Positions 24,535 to 32,808 of a stretch of 64,000 bases of DNA are shown one piece after another. Under the pieces are notes generated by a model, which was not told the origin of the DNA, made no database searches, and saw only the letters and a program-made list of their open reading frames with translations. Origin of the DNA: DAOUBP01 sp964513075 (lineage in GTDB: Bacteria > Chloroflexota > Anaerolineae > CG2-30-64-16). The position numbers and the translations under genes were made by a program. The first letter of the stretch is position 1; each line of letters starts with the position of its first letter. The stretch is from assembly GCA_964513075.1 (NCBI GenBank), contig CAZELR010000003.1, positions 53,195 through 117,194 on the forward strand, given 5' to 3'.

Positions 24535-25995
24535 CTACAGCAGTCCAACCTTCGCGTTGAACTCTTCGATCAGCGCGTCGATCTCGTCGACCTGGCCATG
24601 GACGCCTGTCCAGTAATCGGGCTTGTACCACTGCTCTTGGATCTCGGCGTAGGTCTTGCCCTGCTGCTCGACCCAGGTATAGTATTTCAGGTTGTGCACG
24701 CGTTTGCGAGCCGGGTAGGTCAGCTCCTCAACATAGTCGGTGCTGAGACCCAGGATGTGTTGGTGGTAGGCGGCGGCCGCGTCTCGTGCGGTGAACTCCC
24801 CGCGTTCCGCGGTCAGCTCGGCTAGACGGGAGCCGTACAGCTCCATCGAGTCGGTCAGCAGCGTGACGACCACGTCCCCCTCGCCCCACTCGTACCACTT
24901 CGCCATCTTAATGGCCGACGCGATGTTCGCCGCACCGGAGATGCCGATCAGGTCCAACTGTGCCACTAACGTCTCCGGCACGCCCTGCTCGACCAGGTAC
25001 TTGCGGCCTTCCGGCTCGTTGAACAACCGGATCATCTGCATCGGGGCCTCGTCGTCGACGGCCATCACCATGTCGGTGTTCTTGACGTTGTGGATCCACG
25101 GTACGTGCTTGTCGCCGATCCCCTCGATGCGGTGCGCACCGAAGCCATTGCTCAGCAGCGTGGGACATTGCAGCGCCTCGCTGGCCGCGATCTTGCTCTG
25201 TGGGAACAGTTCCTTCAGCCGATCGCCCGCGTTGATGGTGCCTGCTGAGCCGGTGGTGAAGACCGATCCAGCCAGTGTCTCACCGGGGCGCAACTCTTTC
25301 TCCAGCATTTCAGCGAATGCGTTGCCCGTAACGGCATGATGCCACAGGACGTTGCCGAATTCCTCGAACTGGTTGAAGATCATCAGGTCCTGGCCCGAGC
25401 GGCGTAGTTCCCAGCACTTATCGAAGATTTCTTTGACGTTGCTCTCGGTCCCCGGGGTGGCGATCACCTCACCGGCGACCTGGCTCAGCCACTCGAAGCG
25501 CTCCTTGCTCATCCCTTCGGGCAGGATCGCGATGGATTGGCAGCCAAGCAGCGCCGAGTCGTACGCGCCGCCACGGCAGTAGTTGCCCGTGGAGGGCCAC
25601 ACGGCCTTCTGGGTAGTGGGGTCGAACTGGCCGGTGACCAGCCGCGGCGCCAGGCAGCCGAACGCCGCACCCACCTTGTGGGCGCCGGTGGGGAACCACT
25701 TGCCTACCATGACGAGGATGCGCGCATCTACGCCGGTGAGCGCCTTGGGCAGCTCCAGATAGTTGACGCCGCCGAACCCGCCACCCTTCGCCACCGGTTC
25801 ATTTTTCCAGGTGATGCGGAACAGGTTCAACGGGTTGAGGTCCCAGAGACCGACGTTCTTCAGGCCAGCCTTGACCTTGTCGGGGGCCAAAGCTGGATTT
25901 TGCATCTGCTTGAAGGTCGGAACAATGATCTTGCGCTCACGCGCGCGCTTGATGGTGCGCTCGAGGCGATCGGGATGAATCGTGAGGTCTATCAT
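24535..25995 (-). CDS. Fold-type II PLP enzyme, TrpB/cysteine-synthase-like beta subunit
   Basis: The 486-residue protein is a pyridoxal-phosphate enzyme with the Schiff-base lysine in PTGAHKVGAAF (Lys107). The phosphate-binding loop resembles WPSTGNYCRGG and a later glycine-rich turn is FTTGSAGTINAG. Length and motifs match a group annotated only as PLP-dependent protein subunit beta, distinct from YgeX (about 400 residues). It follows the threonine-synthase-like gene by 12 bases with AAGGA before the ATG. Given YgeW, YgeY and carbamate kinase next door, an ammonia-lyase or beta-replacement step on a diamino acid is a reasonable inference, not shown by the sequence. Confidence 0.8.
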   Translation of the reverse strand: MIDLTIHPDRLERTIKRARERKIIVPTFKQMQNPALAPDKVKAGLKNVGLWDLNPLNLFRITWKNEPVAKGGGFGGVNYLELPKALTGVDARILVMVGKWFPTGAHKVGAAFGCLAPRLVTGQFDPTTQKAVWPSTGNYCRGGAYDSALLGCQSIAILPEGMSKERFEWLSQVAGEVIATPGTESNVKEIFDKCWELRRSGQDLMIFNQFEEFGNVLWHHAVTGNAFAEMLEKELRPGETLAGSVFTTGSAGTINAGDRLKELFPQSKIAASEALQCPTLLSNGFGAHRIEGIGDKHVPWIHNVKNTDMVMAVDDEAPMQMIRLFNEPEGRKYLVEQGVPETLVAQLDLIGISGAANIASAIKMAKWYEWGEGDVVVTLLTDSMELYGSRLAELTAERGEFTARDAAAAYHQHILGLSTDYVEELTYPARKRVHNLKYYTWVEQQGKTYAEIQEQWYKPDYWTGVHGQVDEIDALIEEFNAKVGLL

Positions 25996-26007
25996 GGGGT
26001 ATCCTTT

Positions 26008-27249
26008 CTACCGCTTTAATGCTCGCTTGACGTCCGCCAGGTCCTTGTCCACCACCGCCGGCTCGCCCACGCTCTTGCGAGCCGCGGCGATATCCTTCAG
26101 CCCACTGCCGGTGGACAGGATGACAATGCGCTCGTCGGGATGTACCAGTCCTTGCTCCACAGCCTTCACCAGGCCTGCATAAGCGGCTGCGCCGGCCGGT
26201 TCGGCAAAGACGCCGCTGCCGCGGGCCAGCACCGGGATCGCAGCCAGTATTTCGTCATCGGTCACTTTGATGTACGCGCCGTCCGTCTCGCGCACGGCGG
26301 CCAGTCCCTTGATGCGATCAGCCGGGAGGCCGGCCGAGATGCTGTCGGCGATGGTGTGTGCGTCGATGGGTTTCATCTCCATGGCGCTGATGCCCGTCCG
26401 CCACGCATCGTACAGCGCAGCCGATCCCGCGGCCTGTACGCCCATCAGCTTCGGCATCTGCTTGATCCAGCCCAGGGCCATGAGGTCTCGCAGCCCTTTG
26501 TGGAGGCCGCCGATGATGCAGCCGTCGCCCACGGAAACGAAGATGCGATCCGGCGCATCCCACTCCAGCTGTTCGCAGATTTCGAGAGCGGCCGTCTTCT
26601 TCCCCTCGCTCATGTAGGGGTTATAACCGGTGTTGCGGTTGTACCAGCCAAACTCTTTGGCGGCCTGCGCACACAACTCGAATGCATCGTCGTAGGTGCC
26701 GCGCACCAGGATCACGGTGCTGCCGCATACCAACAGTTGGGCGACCTTGGCCGGCGGGGCCGATTCCGGCACGAAGATGACGTTTTTCTGGCCTACGCTG
26801 GCGCACTGCACAGAGAGTGCCGCCCCGGCGTTCCCCGTGCTTGAGGTGGTGATGATCTCGGCCCCGCATTCTTGTGCCTTGACCACCGCAATCACGCTGG
26901 CGCGATCCTTGAACGACGCACTGGGTTGCCGGCCTTCATCTTTGACCCAGACGTGCTTCAGCCCCAGGCCGGCGGCCAGCCGATCGGCGCGATAGAGCGG
27001 TGTCCACCCCACTGTCAGCGGCGGCGTTGAGCTGTCACCCTCCACCGGCAGCAGCGGCTTGTAGCGCCAGATGGTGGTGTCGTGGTTTTCGGCTAACGAT
27101 GCCGGGCTGATCCGGCTGCCGATGAGATCGTAATCATACTGTACATCTACAATGCCGTCATCGCCGTGGTGCGGGCAAACATACTCGATTTCATCCGGTC
27201 GATATTCCGCGCCGCAGATGACGCATTTGAGAGAAGTAACGTGGTCCAT
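26008..27249 (-). CDS. Threonine-synthase-like PLP enzyme
   Basis: The 413-residue protein is a fold-type II PLP enzyme of the threonine synthase family. An N-terminal zinc-ribbon-like start (Cys9, Cys12, Cys25) is typical of class II ThrC. The PLP lysine is Lys114 in PSASFKDRA, the phosphate loop TTSSTGNAGAAL follows, and GSGVFAEPAGAAAYAG lies near the end. Biosynthetic ThrC is usually beside hom or thrB; here it sits between carbamate kinase and another PLP enzyme. It could act on 2,3-diaminopropionate or serine-like substrates in the ureide pathway. GGGAG precedes the ATG; a 12-bp inverted repeat is just upstream. Confidence 0.82.
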   Translation of the reverse strand: MDHVTSLKCVICGAEYRPDEIEYVCPHHGDDGIVDVQYDYDLIGSRISPASLAENHDTTIWRYKPLLPVEGDSSTPPLTVGWTPLYRADRLAAGLGLKHVWVKDEGRQPSASFKDRASVIAVVKAQECGAEIITTSSTGNAGAALSVQCASVGQKNVIFVPESAPPAKVAQLLVCGSTVILVRGTYDDAFELCAQAAKEFGWYNRNTGYNPYMSEGKKTAALEICEQLEWDAPDRIFVSVGDGCIIGGLHKGLRDLMALGWIKQMPKLMGVQAAGSAALYDAWRTGISAMEMKPIDAHTIADSISAGLPADRIKGLAAVRETDGAYIKVTDDEILAAIPVLARGSGVFAEPAGAAAYAGLVKAVEQGLVHPDERIVILSTGSGLKDIAAARKSVGEPAVVDKDLADVKRALKR

Positions 27250-27267
27250 GGGTTGCTCCCACAGGTG

Positions 27268-27306
27268 ACAAGCAGATAACGAAGCAAGGCCTCCTTATCT
27301 GCTTGT
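27268..27306. repeat. Perfect 12-bp inverted repeat upstream of the ThrC-like gene
   Basis: ACAAGCAGATAA (27268-27279) and TTATCTGCTTGT (27295-27306) are exact complements with a 15-base loop. They occupy most of the 77-base spacer between carbamate kinase and the threonine-synthase-like gene, ending 8 bases before the ribosome-binding region, so folding could limit access to it. Confidence 0.65.
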
Positions 27307-27326
27307 TGTTCTTCATACTTGCCAGG

Positions 27327-28292
27327 TCAATCCGGCACGATATGCGTTCCGGTTTCACCGCGCAGCGCGCGGCCGATGTTCTCCGGATTGGTGATGATCG
27401 CGTGCTTGCCGCCGGCTTCCATGTACCAGATGATGGCCTGGATCTTGGGCGCCATCGAGCCCTTGGCGAAGTGCTTGCCCTCGGCCAGGTATTGCTTGGC
27501 CTCAGACAGAGTCATGCGGTCCAGCCATTGCTGGTCCGGTTTGCCGAAGTTGATCGCCACCTTCTCCACTGCGGTAGAGATCAGGAGCAGATCGGCGTTG
27601 ATCCTCTGGGCCAGCAAGCTGGAGGCATAGTCCTTGTCGATGACGGCGGCGGTCCCCTGGTAGTTGCCATCGCCTGGATCGATCACGGGGATGCCGCCCC
27701 CGCCCACCGTGATCACGACGACGCCCGCATTGATGAGCGCCTTGACGGTGTCTAGCTCCACCACTTCTTGGGGCAGCGGCGATGCGACAACGCGGCGCCA
27801 GCCGCGGCCGGCATCCTCGACAACCGACCAGGCCATCTCCGCCTCGCGGCGTTTGGCCTCGGCTTCGTCCATGAAGCCGCCGATGGGCTTCGTGGGGTTC
27901 TTGAAAGCGGGATCGTTGCGATCGACCAATACCTGAGTGATCACCGTCGCCACGTTCTTGTGGATCTGGCGCTGGAAGAGCCAATTCTGGAGGGTCTGCT
28001 GAAGTGCATAGCCGATAGCCCCTTGGCTATCGGCGCCGCACGCGTCCAGCGGCACCTCATGCATTCCCTCGACCTTCGCTGCGATCTCGGAGCGGCGCAG
28101 AATGAAGCCGACCTGCGGCCCGTTGCCGTGGCCGATCGCCACCTCCCACCCCGCCTCGATCATGTCGGCGATGTGGTACGTGGTCTCCTTGGCGGCTTGA
28201 TACTGGTCTTCAACCGATTGGTGTTTGTTATCCTTGATCAGCGAATTGCCGCCGATGGCGACGACCGCGACCTTGCGAGTCTTATTTTCCAT
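27327..28292 (-). CDS. Carbamate kinase (YqeA/ArcC type)
   Basis: The enzyme transfers phosphate from carbamoyl phosphate to ADP, giving ATP, CO2 and NH3. The 321-residue protein shows the amino-acid-kinase start AIGGNSLIKD, GNGPQVGFILRR, VVASPLPQEVVELD and the nucleotide loop VGGGGIPV followed by VIDKDYASSLLA. It starts 26 bases after ygeW with AAGGAG before the ATG. Placed beside two carbamoyltransferases, it would capture the energy of each ureido group removed. No arginine deiminase gene is present, which argues for the ureide rather than the arginine pathway. Confidence 0.93.
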   Translation of the reverse strand: MENKTRKVAVVAIGGNSLIKDNKHQSVEDQYQAAKETTYHIADMIEAGWEVAIGHGNGPQVGFILRRSEIAAKVEGMHEVPLDACGADSQGAIGYALQQTLQNWLFQRQIHKNVATVITQVLVDRNDPAFKNPTKPIGGFMDEAEAKRREAEMAWSVVEDAGRGWRRVVASPLPQEVVELDTVKALINAGVVVITVGGGGIPVIDPGDGNYQGTAAVIDKDYASSLLAQRINADLLLISTAVEKVAINFGKPDQQWLDRMTLSEAKQYLAEGKHFAKGSMAPKIQAIIWYMEAGGKHAIITNPENIGRALRGETGTHIVPD

Positions 28293-28318
28293 GGACTATC
28301 TCCTTGTCTGCCCTAACC

Positions 28319-29305
28319 TCACATTGTCAACGCCATGACTGCCTTCTGCGCGTGCAGCCGATTCTCCGCCTCATCGTAGACGACCGAGTTCGGGCCGTCG
28401 ATCACGCCGTCGGTGACTTCGATGTTGCGGTCCGCGGGCAGCGGGTGCATGTAAATCGCGTCGGGTTGGGCCAGCGCCATCTTGCGCTCGTCGGTGATCC
28501 AGTGCTTGTAGGAGTCCTGGAGTTTCTTGCCCTCTACCTTATCGGCGGTGGTCAGCAGCGGGCCCCACGACTTGGCATAAATGATGTCCGCATCCTTGAA
28601 TGCCGCTTCCATGCCGTTCGGGTCGCTGATGATCTCGAAGCCGGTCTTGAATTTGCGCGCCTGTTCCCGCGCCGCATCCTCGATCTCAGGCATCAGCTTG
28701 AATTCGGGCGGATAGGCGAGGGTCACATCCATGCCGAAGCGCGGCATCTGCAGGATCAGCGACTGCGGCACCGAGATCGGCTTCAGGTACGACGCAGCAT
28801 AGGCCCACGAGACCACCATCTTCTTCTTGCGCAGATCGCGGCCTTTCTTCTCGATGATGGTCATCAGGTCAGCCAGGCACTGGAAGGGGTGATAGATGTC
28901 GCACTGCATATTAAGGACGGGCACGCGCGAGGCCTGCGCGACCGCGTTCAGGTACTTATTGCCGTCGCCCCAATCGCAGTGGCGGATCGCGATGCCATCG
29001 AAGTAGCGGCCGAAAATCTCGCCGATCTCCTTCGGGGTGTCGCCGTGCGAAATTTGGGTGGTGTTGGAGTCAATGAACGCACCGTGGCCGCCGAGCTGGG
29101 CCATGCCGGCCTCGAACGAGCCGCGGGTGCGGGTGCTGCTGAAGAAGAACAGCATCGCCAACACCTTGTCACGCAGATACGCGTGGGGTTCGTTCAATGC
29201 GCGCTTGCGCTTCAGATCGAAAGCCACATCCAGAACCGTCTCGACTTCCTCCTTCGAGAAGTCGAGGTCGCCGATTAAGTCACGACCGTGAAGATAGGTT
29301 TGCAT
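28319..29305 (-). CDS. ygeW: YgeW-type knotted carbamoyltransferase
   Basis: The 328-residue protein is a transcarbamylase of the YgeW group. It has the carbamoyl-phosphate motif FFFSSTRTRGSFE, SNTTQISHGDTPKEIGEIF, the DIYHPFQCLADLMTI block and HPLPADRNIEVTDGVIDG. In anaerobic purine degradation YgeW works in the phosphorolytic direction, splitting a ureido amino acid to an amine plus carbamoyl phosphate. ATG 29305 is chosen over an upstream start because GGAG lies before it and MQTYLHG is the family start. It is 77 bases from the second carbamoyltransferase and 26 bases from carbamate kinase. Confidence 0.92.
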   Translation of the reverse strand: MQTYLHGRDLIGDLDFSKEEVETVLDVAFDLKRKRALNEPHAYLRDKVLAMLFFFSSTRTRGSFEAGMAQLGGHGAFIDSNTTQISHGDTPKEIGEIFGRYFDGIAIRHCDWGDGNKYLNAVAQASRVPVLNMQCDIYHPFQCLADLMTIIEKKGRDLRKKKMVVSWAYAASYLKPISVPQSLILQMPRFGMDVTLAYPPEFKLMPEIEDAAREQARKFKTGFEIISDPNGMEAAFKDADIIYAKSWGPLLTTADKVEGKKLQDSYKHWITDERKMALAQPDAIYMHPLPADRNIEVTDGVIDGPNSVVYDEAENRLHAQKAVMALTM

Positions 29306-29382
29306 GGGAGTCTCCTGTTTTCCTGGTGAATAGATCTCCAAGGCGCAGTTATGAGGGGCCGCCCTTGGGTAATGGTGCTGCT

Positions 29383-30378
29383 TTACCGGTTTGCTATTTC
29401 ATCCGTGCGGCCCAACACCAGCGCCAGCAGCGCCATGCGCATCACGACGCCGTGGTATGCCTCCTGCCAGTAGCGTGACCACTTGGTAGCGTCCACGTCG
29501 AGCGGGATTTCATCCATGCGCGGCAGCGAGTGCAGCAGGATCGCATCGGACTTGGCCTTGCCCGCTAATAGCTCGCGGGTGATCTTGTAAGCGGCCGGGG
29601 TCAGGCTGTGATCCTTGCTCGCCTCCTGCCGGGCCTGGGTATAGTCTGGCTGGATCACCGGTTCGACCAGGATCACATCCGCGTCCGCGATAACCTGCTC
29701 GATATGCTCGGCCTCCTTGAAGTCCAGCGAATAGCGCTGGAAGTCGACCTTGTACTCCTCCGGCATGCGCATATCGGGCGAGCCGGGGAACAGGGCGTCT
29801 GGCGTCGGGCCAACGAATGTGATCGGGCAATCGAATTGCGTCAATGCATACCCCAGCGAGTGCATGGTGCGCATGCGCATGTCGCCGACCGCCACCCACT
29901 TGAGACCGTCAATGCGGCCCCGTGTGCGCAAAACGGTGTAGAGATCGGTCAGGATCTGGGTCGGGTGCTCGCCCCAACCGTCGCCGCCGTTGATGATCGG
30001 CACCGACGACCACATCGCCGCCTCCTGCGGTGCGCCCTTTTGGTAGTGGCGCATCACGATCACATCGCCGTAAAACTCTAGCATCTTGACGGTGTCTTTG
30101 ATCGATTCTTGATACCAATCGCCCGCACGGGTCATCTTGGCATCGGAGAAGCCGGTGACATGCCCGCCCAGGCGGTGCATCGCGGCCTCGTGCGCCAGGC
30201 GCGTGCGGGTGGACGGCTGATAGAATGCCGTCACCAGCGTCTTGTCTTTCAGCAGATCTCCGTTGTGCCGGTTGCGCGCAAACGGTTCCATCTGTTCCGC
30301 GACATCAAAGACGCGGAAGAACTCCTGACGCTCGAAATCTTTGAGCGATAGGATGTCACGACCTTCAAAGCTGCGCAT
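29383..30378 (-). CDS. Aspartate-carbamoyltransferase-like enzyme (second carbamoyltransferase)
   Basis: The 331-residue protein is close to PyrB: FYQPSTRTRLAHEAAMHRLGG (carbamoyl phosphate loop), HPTQILTDLYTV, HSLPRMDEIPLDVD and a YWQEAYHGVVMRMALLAL end. It departs from classical PyrB at the mobile loop that carries the active-site Ser/Lys, where it reads MTRAGDWYQES with no lysine, and in HSLP for HPLP. These changes suggest another acceptor than aspartate. No other pyrimidine biosynthesis gene is near, and it lies between ygeY and ygeW. AAGGA precedes the ATG. A role in removing a second ureido group is inferred. Confidence 0.85.
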   Translation of the reverse strand: MRSFEGRDILSLKDFERQEFFRVFDVAEQMEPFARNRHNGDLLKDKTLVTAFYQPSTRTRLAHEAAMHRLGGHVTGFSDAKMTRAGDWYQESIKDTVKMLEFYGDVIVMRHYQKGAPQEAAMWSSVPIINGGDGWGEHPTQILTDLYTVLRTRGRIDGLKWVAVGDMRMRTMHSLGYALTQFDCPITFVGPTPDALFPGSPDMRMPEEYKVDFQRYSLDFKEAEHIEQVIADADVILVEPVIQPDYTQARQEASKDHSLTPAAYKITRELLAGKAKSDAILLHSLPRMDEIPLDVDATKWSRYWQEAYHGVVMRMALLALVLGRTDEIANR

Positions 30379-30451
30379 AAGATATTCCTTTCAGAGGTTT
30401 GAAAAAGTGGTAGATTGGCCGCCGCCGGCGCCGGCGGCGGCTGTAGACGAT

Positions 30452-31669
<1,218 letters not shown>

Positions 31670-31718
31670 TCTTTCCTCCAGAAGTATAGCGGGTTAAGGC
31701 AGGGCCAGCGTTCTGATG

Positions 31719-31938
31719 CTCCCGCGACGGGCTCCCGCGACGGGCTCCCGCGACGGGCTCCCGCGACGGGCTCNNNNNNNNNNNNNNNNNNNNNNNNNNN
31801 NNNNNNNNNNNNNNNNNNNNNNNNNNNNNNNNNNNNNNNNNNNNNNNNNNNNNNNNNNNNNNNNNNNNNNNNNCTCCCGCGACGGGCTCCCGCGACGGGC
31901 TCCCGCGACGGGCTCCCGCGACGGGCTCCCGCGACGGG
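31719..31938. repeat. Tandem array of a 13-bp unit (CTCCCGCGACGGG)
   Basis: Four exact copies (31719-31770) precede a 100-N gap, and five exact copies (31874-31938) follow it, so there are at least nine. Each unit contains CCCG and CGGG around CGA and can form a mini-hairpin. The array ends one base before the gntR1 stop codon and starts 50 bases before the ygeY start. The repeat surely caused the assembly break; its true length is unknown. Confidence 0.92.
31774..31873. other. Assembly gap (100 N) within the 13-bp tandem array
   Basis: Exactly 100 N stand for an unknown number of repeat units between gntR1 and ygeY. Both sides carry the same repeat, so no gene needs to be missing, but this cannot be excluded. 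Confidence 0.95.
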
Positions 31939-31939
31939 C

Positions 31940-32701
31940 TCACACATCCGTAACGCGCCTCACGACATGGAAACGAAAACAGCCGGATACGAAATGACTG
32001 ATAGAGTAATCAACGATTTGTCCGTCCCCGGCGAATAGTTGCGCCTCGAGCTTCATGAGCGGGACGCCGCGCTGGACGCGCAAGGCGCGGGCCAGGTTGG
32101 AGTCTGCTGCCTCTGAGATCAGCTCCGTTCGGGAGTGAGATAAAGCTGGCCAGCCCCGTTTCCGAAGAAGGTCCAAGACCGAGCCATGAAAATCCGGGCC
32201 AAGCTCGTCCTGGCGCAGAAATCGCTGGGGCAGGATGTCGGCTAGATAAGCCACCGGTTTGTTTTCGGTCAGAATCACGCGTTGGACGCAAGTCGCCGGT
32301 TCAGGGGTTGCCAGTGCCAACCCCTTGGCCTCCGCCGCCGTGGTCATGCGTTCTGAGATGACGACTTCGCCCATCTGCACGTGCAGCCCACTGCGTGCTG
32401 CCATCAGCTCGATGCTTTCCAGAACCTCCAGGCCGGTCTCAATTAGCGGCAAGCGCTCAGCCACAAACGTGCCAACGCCGTGCCGCCGGACGATGGCGCC
32501 TTCCTCTTCTAATTGGTGCAATGCTTCGCGTAATGTGGGTCGGGAGATGCCCAGTTGCTCGGAAAGTACATGCTCGGAGGGCAACCGCGCTCCTGGCGCA
32601 TAGTCGCCTCCTTGCACCAGTTCCCTGAGTGCTTCACTGGCCTGGGCATAAAGTGGGCGATGATCAGCCCGTAGACGAACATCATTGTTGCCGGCGATCA
32701 T
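31940..32701 (-). CDS. GntR-family regulator, HutC/UTRA type (gntR1)
   Basis: The 253-residue regulator has an N-terminal winged helix-turn-helix (LPSEHVLSEQLGISRPTLRE, then LEEEGAIVRRHGVGTFV) and a C-terminal UTRA ligand-binding domain (VQRVILTENKPVAYLADILP). Such proteins are repressors released by a pathway metabolite. ATG 32701 is favoured; TTG 32746 in the same frame would place the start inside the 20-bp palindrome at 32728-32747. That palindrome right after the -10 box suggests autoregulation. The likely targets are this gene and the importer operon at 42317, which has the same palindrome core. Confidence 0.88.
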   Translation of the reverse strand: MIAGNNDVRLRADHRPLYAQASEALRELVQGGDYAPGARLPSEHVLSEQLGISRPTLREALHQLEEEGAIVRRHGVGTFVAERLPLIETGLEVLESIELMAARSGLHVQMGEVVISERMTTAAEAKGLALATPEPATCVQRVILTENKPVAYLADILPQRFLRQDELGPDFHGSVLDLLRKRGWPALSHSRTELISEAADSNLARALRVQRGVPLMKLEAQLFAGDGQIVDYSISHFVSGCFRFHVVRRVTDV

Positions 32702-32727
32702 ATGTTGTCTCAAAGAAATCAATCTGC

Positions 32728-32757
32728 GTTGTAAGACGTCTGACAACTCAGATTATA
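32728..32757 (-). promoter_or_regulatory. gntR1 promoter -10 with overlapping operator palindrome
   Basis: On the minus strand TATAAT (32752-32757) is followed four bases later by GTTGTCAGACGTCTTACAAC (32728-32747), a 20-bp palindrome broken at only one base pair. The centre AGACGTCT is perfect. A -35 of modest quality (TTTGCT) lies 17 bases upstream of the -10. The placement over the start site fits an autorepressor operator. Confidence 0.65.
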
Positions 32758-32808
32758 TACAGAGTCTGCAAAAGAGCAAATATGGTGGGCGCTGCGTTTA
32801 GCACGCAA

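Noticed and set aside
26008..27249. A biosynthetic threonine synthase (thrC)
   Set aside because: No thr or hom genes nearby and placement in the ureide operon; family kept but no gene symbol given.
29383..30378. A housekeeping pyrimidine biosynthesis pyrB
   Set aside because: No pyr genes nearby, catalytic mobile loop altered, and position between ygeY and ygeW; still possible, so the substrate is left open.
31719..31938. A CRISPR array
   Set aside because: Units are 13 bases long and directly abutting, with no unique spacers and no cas genes near.
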